Source of the DNA: Sporosarcina highlanderae | GTDB lineage: Bacteria > Bacillota > Bacilli > Bacillales_A > Planococcaceae | Assembly: GCF_030433715.1 (NCBI RefSeq) | Contig: NZ_JAROCC010000005.1 | Coordinates: forward strand, 124,001 to 188,000 | Direction: 5' to 3' | Length of the DNA stretch: 64,000 nucleotides | Shown: one piece after another, positions 1 to 8,428 of the stretch | How positions within the stretch are numbered: the stretch's first letter is position 1 | Layout: every line of letters starts with the position of its first letter | Notes under the pieces: generated by a model | Databases searched by the model: none | What the model was told of the DNA's origin: nothing | What the model saw: the letters and a program-made list of their open reading frames with translations, nothing else | Translations under genes and position numbers: made by a program

Positions 1-773
1 TGTATGAGTGGCAATACGAAAAGGAGACTATCAAATCTATCAAGAATTCCACCATGACCTGGTAAAAGATTTCCTGAATCCTTCACTGCAAAATGCCTCT
101 TCAATGCAGATTCAACCAAATCCCCCAACTGTCCAACAATTGAGGCGATTATCGTAACAATAGTTAACATGAAATAAGAAGGTGCTATCGGATAAAACAA
201 CTGGAATACAAACGCAAATAATACAGCACAAAGAATCCCACCAAGAAACCCTTCTACTGTCTTATTAGGGGAAATCTCCGGCCATAACTTTCGTTTTCCA
301 ATTTTTCTTCCCGTAAAATATGCACCTGAGTCGGTCGTCCATATTACTAATAATGCATAGAATACATATTCAAATCCGTAAAATCGAGTTTCAATCAAGA
401 AGTAAAAACCAATGCCAAGGTATAAGGCACTAAACGCAGTAAATGCTGCATGTTCAAAAGTAAAACGATTTTTTGAGATTACTGTATAAATCAATAGAAT
501 GAGTATAAATGCGAATAACAATTCCATTTTTGTGTAACTCGTTAGTTGTAGTACATCCTTCGTCCATGTCGAAGGCATTAATAGGATAGCGAGCATAATC
601 CATGTAAGGATCCCTTCCACTGAAAATATGCGAATGTTTTTCATGCGAAGCAACTCGAATAAGCCTATTGAAGCGAGTGTATAAATGGCTAGTGTAAATG
701 GAAGGCCACCGATGATGACAAGTGGAAAAAAAACTGCTAATGCGATGATTGCTGTGATTATTCTCTGTTTCAA
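1..773 (-). CDS. cdsA: phosphatidate cytidylyltransferase (CDP-diacylglycerol synthase), 3' end cut by window
   Basis: This integral membrane enzyme makes CDP-diacylglycerol from phosphatidic acid and CTP, the branch point of phospholipid synthesis. The reading frame is open from a TTG at 773 to the window edge. It is strongly hydrophobic, with many membrane segments. The family signature near the C-terminus is visible: SALKR, then KDSG, then PGHGGILDRFDS. The last codon in view lies close to the normal end of the protein, so only a few residues are missing. The TTG overlaps the uppS stop (TTGA, 770-773), as expected for translational coupling. An ATG in another frame at 780 opens only a short shadow frame. 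Confidence 0.93.
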   Translation of the reverse strand, partial: MKQRIITAIIALAVFFPLVIIGGLPFTLAIYTLASIGLFELLRMKNIRIFSVEGILTWIMLAILLMPSTWTKDVLQLTSYTKMELLFAFILILLIYTVISKNRFTFEHAAFTAFSALYLGIGFYFLIETRFYGFEYVFYALLVIWTTDSGAYFTGRKIGKRKLWPEISPNKTVEGFLGGILCAVLFAFVFQLFYPIAPSYFMLTIVTIIASIVGQLGDLVESALKRHFAVKDSGNLLPGHGGILDRFDSLLFVLPLI

Positions 774-1564
774 ACTTCATTATCTCCTTCCACATTCCCA
801 AATCGTCTATTACGCATTTGGAATTCCTCAATAGCATTTAGCATACATGATTCATCAAAATCTGGCCAAAGAACATCTGTGAACGAGAATTCCGAATAGG
901 CAAGCTGCCACAGCATGAAATTCGACAATCTTACTTCTCCACTTGTTCGAATCAGTAAATCCGGTTCAGGCAAATGCGAGGTCATTAAATGCGACTCAAT
1001 AAGGGTTTCATTAATATCGTCTATTGATAGTTGTTTGGTTGCCGCCATTTGGACAATTTCCTTTACCGACTCAACAATTTCAAGCCGGCTTCCATAATTC
1101 ATAGCGAAATTTAGTATAAGGCCAGTATTCATTGAAGTAGCTTCTACAGCTTTCATAATAGCCTCTTTTGTATGGGGCGGCAAAGCATCAAAATTACCGA
1201 TTGTTTCCACCTTAACATTCTGCTCAACCAATTCCGGTAAATATGTAGTTAAAAACTCTCCAGGAAGCTTCATTAGAAAATCTATTTCCATTTTTGGACG
1301 TTTCCAGTTTTCGGTTGAAAATGCATAAAGAGTTAAAACTTTTATGCCAATATCATTCGCTATTCGGGTAATTTTACGAACTGTTTTCATTCCTTCATGA
1401 TGACCGGCAATTCGCGGTAAACTGCGTTGTTTTGCCCATCTGCCATTCCCATCCATAATGATGGCGACGTGTGAAGGTATTGTCCTCTTTTTCACATTTT
1501 TAAGCCTGTCGGAAATTGACAATTCGATTCCTTTAGTTTTTTTTCGCAACAGTTTTTCTAACAT
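770..1564 (-). CDS. uppS: undecaprenyl diphosphate synthase (cis-prenyltransferase)
   Basis: UppS elongates farnesyl diphosphate with isopentenyl diphosphate to the C55 lipid carrier used in cell-wall synthesis. The diphosphate-binding motif IMDGNGRWAK lies near residue 36. The conserved FSTENW, RTSGE and ARG-rich C-terminal region (NRRFG) follow in the usual order. At 264 residues it has the family length. I chose the ATG at 1564 because GGAGG lies 7 nt upstream; an in-frame start 33 nt further upstream has no ribosome site. It is coupled to cdsA by a 4-nt overlap and lies downstream of an intrinsic terminator after frr. Confidence 0.96.
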   Translation of the reverse strand: MLEKLLRKKTKGIELSISDRLKNVKKRTIPSHVAIIMDGNGRWAKQRSLPRIAGHHEGMKTVRKITRIANDIGIKVLTLYAFSTENWKRPKMEIDFLMKLPGEFLTTYLPELVEQNVKVETIGNFDALPPHTKEAIMKAVEATSMNTGLILNFAMNYGSRLEIVESVKEIVQMAATKQLSIDDINETLIESHLMTSHLPEPDLLIRTSGEVRLSNFMLWQLAYSEFSFTDVLWPDFDESCMLNAIEEFQMRNRRFGNVEGDNEV

Positions 1565-1744
1565 TCCGTTTCCTCCACTCGCCTGCTTCTTGAGCAAGTA
1601 CCTAGTCTATCGTATCAAATCGGCCAGCAAATTTCATTAAAACAAGCGAACGTTTCGATGAAATTTAAGTATCATCTGTTAAAGACTATGCGTGCCTACT
1701 AATATTATTTATATTTCTTTCCTTTTCCTCTAAAATTCGGTCAG

Positions 1745-1772
1745 AAAAAAGGCGTCCTGAGAATAGGACGCC
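1745..1772 (-). terminator. intrinsic terminator after frr
   Basis: An 8-bp stem (GGCGTCCT/AGGACGCC, arms 1751-1758 and 1765-1772) with a 6-nt loop is followed on the minus strand by six T residues. It separates frr from uppS-cdsA, so the latter pair either has its own promoter in 1565-1740 or depends on read-through. I found no convincing promoter there. Confidence 0.85.
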
Positions 1773-1795
1773 CGGGCATATAGAAAGTTCTTCGA

Positions 1796-2353
1796 TCAGA
1801 TTTCCATAATTTCATTTTCTTTTGCTTTAGAAATCCCATCAATCTTTTCGATGTACGAATCAGTAAGTTTTTGAATTTCATCGCCTTCGCGACGCAACTC
1901 ATCCTCAGTGATTTCACCGTCTTTTTCCAACTTCTTTAATTCGTCATTTGCATCTCTTCGCACATTACGAATTGCGATTTTGGAATCTTCCGCTTCTCTT
2001 TTAACTTCTTTCACCAATTCCTTACGACGTTCTTCCGTCAAAGCGGGAACAGCCAAGCGGATTACAGAACCATCATTGGATGGAGTGATTCCGATATCTG
2101 ATTTCAAAATCGCCTTTTCGATATCCCCAATTGTCGTTTTGTCATAAGGCTGTATGACCATTAGCCTTGCCTCAGGCACCGAGATACCCGCCATTTGGTT
2201 TAATGGCGTTGGTGCACCATAGTAAAGAACAGTAATACGATCAAGCAGTGATGCGCTTGCCCGTCCAGCACGAATTGAAGCCAATTGTCTAGTAAATGCT
2301 CCAATTGCTTTTTCCATTTTGTCCTTCGTTTGGTCCATAAGTTCTTTTGGCAT
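1796..2353 (-). CDS. frr: ribosome recycling factor
   Basis: RRF splits post-termination ribosomes together with EF-G. The 185-residue length matches the family. The sequence shows the typical three-helix bundle pattern, with the conserved RAGRAS segment and [20 protein letters not shown] helix. The start ATG at 2353 overlaps the pyrH stop codon (TAATG), so the two genes are translationally coupled, as in other Bacillales. A strong intrinsic terminator follows the stop. Confidence 0.97.
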   Translation of the reverse strand: MPKELMDQTKDKMEKAIGAFTRQLASIRAGRASASLLDRITVLYYGAPTPLNQMAGISVPEARLMVIQPYDKTTIGDIEKAILKSDIGITPSNDGSVIRLAVPALTEERRKELVKEVKREAEDSKIAIRNVRRDANDELKKLEKDGEITEDELRREGDEIQKLTDSYIEKIDGISKAKENEIMEI

Positions 2354-3078
2354 TACCCATTCCTCCTCACAACCGTACCAATCGGTTCCCCTAATACGGC
2401 CTTTTTTATATTTCCATTATCCATTATTGAGAATACTACGAGAGGGATATCGTTGTCCATACATAGGGTTGAAGCTGTGGAATCCATTACTTCAAGTCCT
2501 TGGCTAATTACTTCCAAATATGTCAAATCCGTGTATTTCACTGCAGTTTTATCTTTCATTGGATCAGCGGAATAGACACCATCGACATTGTTTTTCGCCA
2601 TTAGAATGACATCGGCTTCGATTTCAGCCGCTCTTAGTGCTGCAGTCGTATCTGTTGAGAAATAAGGATTCCCTGTGCCAGCAGCAAAGATGACGACGCG
2701 CTTCTTTTCAAGATGACGAATTGCTTTTCTCCGTATATACGGTTCGGCTACTTGGCGCATTTCGATAGATGATGATACACGTGTTTCAACGCCTAATTTT
2801 TCAAGAGCGTCTTGTAAAGCCAATGAATTCATGACAGTGGCAAGCATGCCCATGTAATCAGCGGTCGTGCGGTCCATTCCCATCTCACTGCCGATCTTTC
2901 CGCGCCAGATATTTCCTCCGCCAACAACGACTGCCACCTCTACACCAAGGTCCGTGACATCTTTTACTTGTGCTGCTACGGTTTTTATGATTTCAGGCGA
3001 TAATCCGAATCCCTTTTCCCCTGCGAGTGCTTCACCGCTAAGTTTCAAGACAATTCTTTTGTATTTTGGGACGCTCAT
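2353..3078 (-). CDS. pyrH: UMP kinase
   Basis: PyrH phosphorylates UMP to UDP and belongs to the amino-acid kinase fold, unrelated to eukaryotic UMP/CMP kinases. Visible landmarks are KLSGEAL near the N-terminus, the glycine-rich [10 protein letters not shown] loop, and the [10 protein letters not shown] segment. I chose the ATG at 3078 because GGAGGG precedes it by 6 nt; a longer in-frame start at 3120 would run through the terminator stem that follows tsf. The 241-residue product overlaps frr by one base. Confidence 0.96.
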   Translation of the reverse strand: MSVPKYKRIVLKLSGEALAGEKGFGLSPEIIKTVAAQVKDVTDLGVEVAVVVGGGNIWRGKIGSEMGMDRTTADYMGMLATVMNSLALQDALEKLGVETRVSSSIEMRQVAEPYIRRKAIRHLEKKRVVIFAAGTGNPYFSTDTTAALRAAEIEADVILMAKNNVDGVYSADPMKDKTAVKYTDLTYLEVISQGLEVMDSTASTLCMDNDIPLVVFSIMDNGNIKKAVLGEPIGTVVRRNG

Positions 3079-3103
3079 ATGTACCCTCCGTCTATAATTT
3101 TCT

Positions 3104-3136
3104 TTAAAAATAGGGAACACAAAGTTGTGTCCCCTA
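3104..3136 (-). terminator. intrinsic terminator between tsf and pyrH
   Basis: Arms 3112-3121 and 3126-3135 form a 10-bp stem with one G-T pair. It is followed on the minus strand by ATTTTT. It lies just after the tsf stop and about 25 nt before the pyrH ribosome site, so it probably attenuates transcription from the ribosomal promoter into pyrH-frr. Confidence 0.7.
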
Positions 3137-3163
3137 AATTATTTTGTATTCATAAAATGTGAA

Positions 3164-4048
3164 TTAGTTACCTTTAACTTGGCTCATAACTTCTTCAGCA
3201 AAGTTATCTTCACGTTTTTCGATACCTTCACCAACAGCATAGCGAACGAATTCTTTCAAAGAGCCGTTAGTGGACTTAACAAAGTCACGGACTTTTTGAT
3301 CGGAATTTTTAACGAATGCTTGATCAAGAACACAAATTTCTTCGAAATATTTACCAAGACGGCCTTCAACCATTTTCGCAACGATATTTTCTGGCTTGCC
3401 TTCGTTCAACGCTTGCTCAGTAAGTACTTTACGCTCGCGCTCAACTTCCTCTTCTGATACTTCATCACGTGAAATGTATTTAGGGTTCAATGCAGCAATA
3501 TGCATTGCAACGTCTTTTGCAGCATCAGCGTCTGTTGTGCCTTCAAGGATTGTCAACACAGCAATACGTCCGCCCATATGAAGATATGGTCCGAATGCAT
3601 CGTTATCTGTTTTTGTTTTCAATTCAAAGCGGCGAAGAGTGATTTTCTCTCCGATTTTTGAAACAGCGTTAGAAATATGGTCAGCGACTGTAAGACCGTT
3701 TTCCATTTTAGATTCGTTAGCTTCTTCGATTGTAGCTGGTTTTGCAGCAAGAAGGTGTTCTCCAAGTTCTTTAACAAGTGTTTGGAATCCTTCGTTTTTC
3801 GCAACAAAGTCTGTTTCAGCGTTTACTTCAAAGATAACAGCTTCGTTTCCGTTAACAAGGATTTCAGTTGTACCTTCTGCTGCAATGCGGTCAGCCTTTT
3901 TCGCTGCGCTGGATAGACCTTTTTCACGTAGGAAGTCAACAGCTGCGTCCATATCACCATTTACTTCAGTAAGCGCTTTTTTGCAGTCCATCATACCTGC
4001 GCCAGTTTTTTCACGTAGTTCTTTTACCATTTGTGCTGTAATTGCCAT
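3164..4048 (-). CDS. tsf: elongation factor Ts
   Basis: EF-Ts is the nucleotide exchange factor for EF-Tu. The UBA-like N-terminal domain ([22 protein letters not shown]) and the core [10 protein letters not shown] motif are intact. I start it at the ATG at 4048, behind AGGAGG, giving 294 residues, the usual length; the 39 extra in-frame residues upstream are not family-like. It follows rpsB, from which it is separated by an intrinsic terminator and about 170 nt containing a 7-bp hairpin (CAATACT/AGTATTG). Confidence 0.97.
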   Translation of the reverse strand: MAITAQMVKELREKTGAGMMDCKKALTEVNGDMDAAVDFLREKGLSSAAKKADRIAAEGTTEILVNGNEAVIFEVNAETDFVAKNEGFQTLVKELGEHLLAAKPATIEEANESKMENGLTVADHISNAVSKIGEKITLRRFELKTKTDNDAFGPYLHMGGRIAVLTILEGTTDADAAKDVAMHIAALNPKYISRDEVSEEEVERERKVLTEQALNEGKPENIVAKMVEGRLGKYFEEICVLDQAFVKNSDQKVRDFVKSTNGSLKEFVRYAVGEGIEKREDNFAEEVMSQVKGN

Positions 4049-4171
4049 TATAATTTCCTCCTGTATGAGTGATTTGTGACGACAATACTCTTTCTTGTTC
4101 AACAGTATTGTTAACCTTTCGACGTGTTTCACACTAAAAATCAACAAGTAATGTAAACAAGCCAACTCTTT

Positions 4172-4207
4172 AAAAAAGACGATAAGGGGGTTGGCCGCTT
4201 ATCGTCT
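4172..4207 (-). terminator. intrinsic terminator between rpsB and tsf
   Basis: A perfect 10-bp stem (AGACGATAAG/CTTATCGTCT, arms 4177-4186 and 4198-4207) is followed on the minus strand by TTTTTTA. It likely sets the ratio of ribosomal protein S2 to EF-Ts by partial termination, since no strong separate tsf promoter was found. Confidence 0.85.
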
Positions 4208-4222
4208 GTTCATTTGCTAATT

Positions 4223-4954
4223 TTACTCTGCAGCTACTGTTTCAGACGCTTCTTCAGATACTTCTTCATCTGCGCCTTGTCTTGATTCGATCAATGCATC
4301 TGCCATTTTGCTTGTAAGTAAACGTACGGCACGGATTGCATCATCATTCGCAGGAATGACATAGTCGATTTCATCCGGATCACAGTTTGTATCAACAATA
4401 CCGACGAGTGGAATGTTCAATTTGATAGCTTCAGCCACAGCGATGCGCTCTTTGCGTGGGTCAACAACAAAGATGACGTCTGGCAATGATTTCATATCAC
4501 GAATACCGCCAAGGAATTTCACAAGACGTTCGTGTTCTTTTCTTAGTTCGGAAACTTCTTTCTTAGGAAGTACAGAGAATGTACCATCCTCTTCCATCGT
4601 TTCGATCTTTTTCATACGTGCAACACGTTTTTGGATCGTCCCGAAGTTTGTAAGTGTACCACCAAGCCAACGTTGGTTGATGTAGTACATGCCTGCACGT
4701 TCTGCTTCTTCTTTAATAGCATCTTGTGCTTGTTTTTTCGTACCGACGAAAAGTACTTTTCCGCCATCAGCACCTACTTGACGCATGAAATCATACGCTT
4801 CTTCAAGTTTTTTCACCGTCTTTTGAAGATCGATGATGTAGATTCCGTTACGTTCTTGGAAGATGAACTTCTTCATTTTCGGGTTCCAACGACGAGTTTG
4901 GTGTCCGAAGTGTACACCTGCTTCAAGCAGTTGTTTCATAGAAATTACTGACAT
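4223..4954 (-). CDS. rpsB: 30S ribosomal protein S2
   Basis: S2 binds the 30S subunit late in assembly near the back of the head. The conserved N-terminal [20 protein letters not shown] segment, the VGTKKQAQ motif and [11 protein letters not shown] are all present. The 243-residue length is normal, with an acidic C-terminal tail. The ATG at 4954 is preceded by AGGAGG. A strong sigma-A promoter lies about 110 nt upstream, overlapping the end of swrB, with a structured leader between. Confidence 0.98.
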   Translation of the reverse strand: MSVISMKQLLEAGVHFGHQTRRWNPKMKKFIFQERNGIYIIDLQKTVKKLEEAYDFMRQVGADGGKVLFVGTKKQAQDAIKEEAERAGMYYINQRWLGGTLTNFGTIQKRVARMKKIETMEEDGTFSVLPKKEVSELRKEHERLVKFLGGIRDMKSLPDVIFVVDPRKERIAVAEAIKLNIPLVGIVDTNCDPDEIDYVIPANDDAIRAVRLLTSKMADALIESRQGADEEVSEEASETVAAE

Positions 4955-4961
4955 TTGATAT

Positions 4962-5056
4962 TCCTCCTATTTGGTTAGTTTCCTCCGTATGTTTCATCCG
5001 ATGGAGCGACCTTTCGGCACCGTTCCCATCGTCCACGCACGTGTGTAGTAACACCA
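4962..5056 (-). promoter_or_regulatory. structured 5' leader of rpsB
   Basis: The roughly 100-nt untranslated leader contains a 6-bp CGATGG/CCATCG stem enclosing further complementary G/C segments, then the ribosome site. Position and structure suggest autogenous control by S2, but I cannot match it to a named leader family by eye. Confidence 0.35.
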
Positions 5057-5062
5057 TTTGAT

Positions 5063-5091
5063 AATATACCATAGTGAAAAAGAACTTGCAA
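5063..5091 (-). promoter_or_regulatory. sigma-A promoter of rpsB
   Basis: TTGCAA (5086-5091), a 17-bp spacer and TATATT (5063-5068) on the minus strand. It overlaps the last codons region of swrB, so ribosomal transcription begins before the fla/che operon has ended. Confidence 0.8.
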
Positions 5092-5097
5092 CTCTGT

Positions 5098-5595
5098 TCA
5101 TCGGAATTTGAGTAATAATTCTACTTCAGTTGTTCCTTTGCCGAGGGTTTTGGCGATTTCTTCTATTGTTTTACCTTCATCAAACATCGATAAAGCGCGA
5201 TGATGGTCGTTCTTTTCGGGAGTTGAATTTACCGTTTTTTTGGTCGTAGGGGCATTCTGATATGACTTCAGTGCCACATTTACTGGGATATTTGGTTGAA
5301 CGATCGTAAATTCATTTTCCTTTTCCACAATCTTAGACTCACGGGCAGGTTTTACTTCTTCTTGTACTTTTAAATGGACTTTCTCTTCACGCTTTTCAAT
5401 GGCATGAATAAGCCGTTCATTTTCCTCTTTCAATTCGGAAAGATAAGCAGCGATGGCATCATCCATTTCAGCCATAAGCCGCTCTTGCTTTTTTTCCAGG
5501 TTGTTGAATTTGGAGATCTTCATATAAAGAAGTGCGATAACATAAAAACTGACCATTTGTAAAACGAATAACAATAATAAAAATAATGAACTCAT
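5098..5595 (-). CDS. swrB: SwrB/YlxL-type flagellar assembly protein
   Basis: In B. subtilis the last gene of fla/che, swrB (ylxL), encodes a membrane-anchored protein that promotes flagellar basal body maturation. This 165-residue protein has the same plan. An N-terminal transmembrane helix (about residues 3-24) is followed by a charged coiled-coil region (about 30-75), a variable linker and a C-terminal helix-turn-helix-like segment (EGKTIEEIAKTLGKGTTEVE). It sits directly downstream of sigD and a small operon gene. The assignment rests on position plus architecture rather than strong sequence identity. Confidence 0.82.
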   Translation of the reverse strand: MSSLFLLLLFVLQMVSFYVIALLYMKISKFNNLEKKQERLMAEMDDAIAAYLSELKEENERLIHAIEKREEKVHLKVQEEVKPARESKIVEKENEFTIVQPNIPVNVALKSYQNAPTTKKTVNSTPEKNDHHRALSMFDEGKTIEEIAKTLGKGTTEVELLLKFR

Positions 5596-5599
5596 TTGC

Positions 5600-5902
5600 T
5601 TAACCTGTAAAGTCTACGAATGACCCTTTATACGGATGCATCGCTTTCTTTTCCCCTTCTTCTTGTTGTCGGTTTCTTGCTGAAGGTTCCCTTTCCTGCT
5701 TACTACTATTTGCGTCAGAATTTGTTTTAGCATATTTGTCAGTATGCAAGACAGTCTCACGGTGTTTCAAAACTTCTTTTTCATTTAACGCTTGTGCATG
5801 TCCCTGGTCAATTTGGGGCTGTTGTTGCTTTTGCTCTGTTAGTTTACCAGCATCGAAAGTTCTTGGAATTGCAATTTGGAGTTCGATTCCTTTTAAGCTC
5901 AT
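5600..5902 (-). CDS. small conserved fla/che operon protein of unknown function
   Basis: This 100-residue protein lies between sigD and swrB. Its ATG overlaps the sigD stop by 4 nt and it ends 4 nt before swrB, so it is embedded in the operon and translationally coupled. Only the ends look constrained: MSLKGIELQIAIPRT at the N-terminus and GSFVDFTG at the C-terminus. The middle is hydrophilic, rich in Gln, Glu, Lys and Asn, and probably disordered. No membrane segment or known domain is visible. A short adaptor for sigma-D, SwrB or the basal body is a guess from context. Confidence 0.75.
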   Translation of the reverse strand: MSLKGIELQIAIPRTFDAGKLTEQKQQQPQIDQGHAQALNEKEVLKHRETVLHTDKYAKTNSDANSSKQEREPSARNRQQEEGEKKAMHPYKGSFVDFTG

Positions 5903-6678
5903 AAAATCCCTCCATCAACTATTTCCGGTAATAGTGACTTTCTTAATTTAAAAAGCGCTTTTGAATGAATTTGGGAAATTCGGGAAGTAGATAGGTTTAA
6001 GATTTCACCGATTTCAGTCAAGGTCATTTCATTCGTATAAAAAAGGTCTAACACCATTTGTTCATTCGAATTCAGTTCTTTGATTTTCATTGTTAAATCC
6101 TTAACAAGTTCTTTCATCATAACTTGATGCTCCGGTGTACGTTCATGATGATCTTGTAAAGTATATGAACTGCCTTCCTCATCATCAATTCCAATGCGCT
6201 CCTCCATGGAAAGAACATTTGAAAAGTAATGTTCGTGCATTATTTGATAAACATCTTCCACTTCGATACCAAGATGATCAGCAATTTCTTCAGGAGTGGC
6301 ATGTCGCAATAATTTTTGTTCTAACTTACTAATTTCATACTCTAACTTTTTCGACTTTTCACGTGATAACCTGGGCATCCAATCATCTTTTCGAAGGCCA
6401 TCTATTATCGATCCACGGATTCTGAACGAAGCGTACGTGTCAAACTTTAGGTCCCTACTAGGGTCGAATTTTGTCAGAGCATCGAAAAGTCCCTGAAGAC
6501 CGAGACTTACTATATCATCCCTTGATACGTTTTTGGGCAAGCCGGAGCTAATTCGTTGCACATGATAATTGACAAGTGGAGTATATTTTCGGACAAGGAC
6601 ATCACCTGCATCTGAATCCCTATAATTTAACCATTGTACCCAACATTTATCATCATCCGTCAAATCCTGTTTGGACAT
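5899..6678 (-). CDS. sigD: RNA polymerase sigma-D (sigma-28 family, flagellar)
   Basis: This sigma factor directs late flagellar, chemotaxis and autolysin genes. Region 2 (DPSRDLKFDTYASFRIRG, then IDGLRKDDWMPR) and region 4 (LTEIGEILNLSTSRISQIHSKAL) are clear and nearly identical in pattern to B. subtilis SigD. I start it at the ATG at 6678, preceded by a GGGGGGAG tract, giving 259 residues; 18 more in-frame residues upstream do not match the family. Unlike B. subtilis, an intrinsic terminator and an extended -10 promoter lie between cheD and sigD. Confidence 0.96.
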   Translation of the reverse strand: MSKQDLTDDDKCWVQWLNYRDSDAGDVLVRKYTPLVNYHVQRISSGLPKNVSRDDIVSLGLQGLFDALTKFDPSRDLKFDTYASFRIRGSIIDGLRKDDWMPRLSREKSKKLEYEISKLEQKLLRHATPEEIADHLGIEVEDVYQIMHEHYFSNVLSMEERIGIDDEEGSSYTLQDHHERTPEHQVMMKELVKDLTMKIKELNSNEQMVLDLFYTNEMTLTEIGEILNLSTSRISQIHSKALFKLRKSLLPEIVDGGIL

Positions 6679-6731
6679 GAACTCCCCCCACTTTCCATGT
6701 TTCGACATTCCTCGGCAATTGTTTGACTTCA

Positions 6732-6740
6732 ATTATAGCA
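6732..6740 (-). promoter_or_regulatory. extended -10 promoter directly upstream of sigD
   Basis: TGCTATAAT on the minus strand gives a perfect TATAAT (6732-6737) with the TG of an extended -10. No good -35 is present at 16-18 bp. It starts just after the terminator at 6750-6776 and would give a leader of about 45 nt before the sigD ATG. Confidence 0.6.
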
Positions 6741-6749
6741 AACGCGGAC

Positions 6750-6776
6750 AAAAAAAAGCGACTGAACCGTTCAGTC
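6750..6776 (-). terminator. intrinsic terminator between cheD and sigD
   Basis: A GACTGAA/TTCAGTC stem (arms 6760-6766 and 6770-6776) with a tight loop is followed on the minus strand by GC and eight T residues. It lies about 45 nt after the cheD stop and would cut sigD off from much of the operon transcription. Confidence 0.8.
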
Positions 6777-6819
6777 CCCACGATACATGTCCATTTAACT
6801 CTCAGCTCTAATCGAAAGG

Positions 6820-7314
6820 TCATATTTCCTTAAATCCTTTATTGACAGTTCGAATGCTCAACTTGCCTGTCTTCGGATCAAATTGGATTGTCCTCCCGCT
6901 TGAACCTCCAGTATCTTCTGCCATGATCGGAATTGATAGCCGGTCAAGCATCATCTTAACTGCTTCAACATTCCGGGGGCCGATACGAATTGTATCATTC
7001 GTACCGAACTGGAACATTTGTGCTCCTCCTGCAATTTTGGATTTCAAAGAAAGAGGGTTTATTCCCTCGGCCACCAATAGCTCTACCAATGAGTGGATGC
7101 CTGTATCTGCAAACTTAGCCACATTAACATTGTCTAAACGTCCAAGATTAGAATCTGGCAGCATTACGTGAAGGAGGCCAGCGATCATTTTTACTTCATC
7201 ATATAAAACGACACCGACACACGATCCTAAACCCGATGTCTTGATTATATTGGGTGCTTTCACAATTTTCATATCCGCAATACCGACCCTTACAACCGTT
7301 TTAGAATTGTTCAT
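6820..7314 (-). CDS. cheD: chemoreceptor glutamine deamidase CheD
   Basis: CheD deamidates specific glutamines of methyl-accepting receptors and stimulates the phosphatase CheC. The catalytic triad is visible: Cys32 in GLGSCVGV, the His in AGLLHVMLPDS and the Thr in FADTGIHSL. The 164-residue length matches the family. Its ATG follows the cheC stop with no gap. Because no cheB is found nearby, CheD is the only receptor-modifying enzyme encoded in this operon. Confidence 0.96.
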   Translation of the reverse strand: MNNSKTVVRVGIADMKIVKAPNIIKTSGLGSCVGVVLYDEVKMIAGLLHVMLPDSNLGRLDNVNVAKFADTGIHSLVELLVAEGINPLSLKSKIAGGAQMFQFGTNDTIRIGPRNVEAVKMMLDRLSIPIMAEDTGGSSGRTIQFDPKTGKLSIRTVNKGFKEI

Positions 7315-7935
7315 CTAAAGGACACCTAATGATTGGAATAAGGAGATGTAGGATTCCGGATTTGGAAGGAGAAGGAAATGGCCATCCACTTTGGAACTTC
7401 CCTCAACAATAATCTGTGTATCTATAACAATCGCCTCGTCATAGTAATGTGATAGTTCTATCAGGCCGTAACTAATTATTGCCCCTACCATATCAACACT
7501 AAGCGAAGGGACAGTCGGTTGTAATCTCATCGCAGTAAAATCGGATAAAGCAGAAAGATATGATCCGGATAAAATATTTCCAACCTCCTGCATTGCCGAA
7601 ATCCCCATTTCCGTCATCTCTGGGTTGTGGAAATCGAAAGAGCTACCGACCAATTTTTCAATAAGTTGATTTGCAGAATCGATCGGCAACAAATAAAAAA
7701 TATTTCCGGAAAGATCACCTTCGATTTTTTGAAATATACCTACTACTATCCTCTCTGTCCCCCCTGCCAAATCGAACATTTCATCAAAGGTAACAAGATT
7801 GACATTCGGAACAAGCATTTCAATTTTCCTATCCAATAACTGAGATAAAGATGTGGCTGCATGTGCTGCACCGATACTTCCTATTTCTTTTAAGACGTCC
7901 AAATGAATATCAGTTATTTCGTTATTAATATTCAT
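7315..7935 (-). CDS. cheC: CheY-P phosphatase CheC
   Basis: CheC dephosphorylates CheY-P and partners with CheD. The family has two pseudo-symmetric active sites, each with a Glu-x-x-Asn signature. The second site is intact (MQEVGNILSGS). The first reads LKEIGSIGAAHA, with Ser20 where Asn is expected, so that site is probably impaired. The protein has 206 residues, the usual size. Its start overlaps cheW by 11 nt and its stop abuts cheD, so cheW-cheC-cheD are coupled. Confidence 0.95.
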   Translation of the reverse strand: MNINNEITDIHLDVLKEIGSIGAAHAATSLSQLLDRKIEMLVPNVNLVTFDEMFDLAGGTERIVVGIFQKIEGDLSGNIFYLLPIDSANQLIEKLVGSSFDFHNPEMTEMGISAMQEVGNILSGSYLSALSDFTAMRLQPTVPSLSVDMVGAIISYGLIELSHYYDEAIVIDTQIIVEGSSKVDGHFLLLPNPESYISLFQSLGVL

Positions 7936-8404
7936 CTATCGACACTCGTTTCACAGGAATTAGTAATTTACCGAGACTTAGCATGACAAATAACCGCTTA
8001 TCGACTTTCGCAACCCCCGCAATAAATTCAGACTCAACTGAACCAACCACTTCCGGTTGTAGTTTAATTGAATCTATTGGAATATCAATGACATCAGTCG
8101 CCTCATCAACGATTAAACCTACATCAAATTCATCATTTGAAACGATAATAATCCTTGTTTCTTCATCAAGGGGGTTCACCTTGAGGTTTAGACGCTCACG
8201 CAAATCGATAATTGGTGTAACAACCCCTCTCAGATTAACGACCCCTTTTACATAGGAGGGCGTTTTCGGAACTTTGGTTATCGCCATTAACCTTTCAATC
8301 GATTCAACTACATCCACCTCTAATGCGTACTCTTTATCCTCCAACCGGAAGACAACGATTTTCTGTACTTCAACATTTCGGTTCAAACTGTCCGTTGCAG
8401 TCAT
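7925..8404 (-). CDS. cheW: chemotaxis coupling protein CheW
   Basis: CheW links CheA to chemoreceptors in the polar arrays. The 159-residue protein is a single CheW domain with the typical VVFRLEDKEYALEVDVVESI opening, the VKGVVNLRGVVTPIIDLRERL core and a receptor-proximal second barrel. The ATG at 8404 is preceded by GGTGGGGGG. It follows cheA by 24 nt. Confidence 0.97.
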   Translation of the reverse strand: MTATDSLNRNVEVQKIVVFRLEDKEYALEVDVVESIERLMAITKVPKTPSYVKGVVNLRGVVTPIIDLRERLNLKVNPLDEETRIIIVSNDEFDVGLIVDEATDVIDIPIDSIKLQPEVVGSVESEFIAGVAKVDKRLFVMLSLGKLLIPVKRVSIDEY

Positions 8405-8428
8405 TCGTACCCCCCACCTATTCGTGAT

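Noticed and set aside
454..837. A 127-codon minus-strand frame starting at an ATG near 837
   Set aside because: It overlaps cdsA and uppS in another frame and has no family-like sequence; the cdsA frame from the TTG at 773 carries the clear CdsA signature.
1565..1740. Promoter for uppS-cdsA
   Set aside because: The best candidate (ATGAAA-N17-TACGAT) matches only four of six bases in each element; not convincing.
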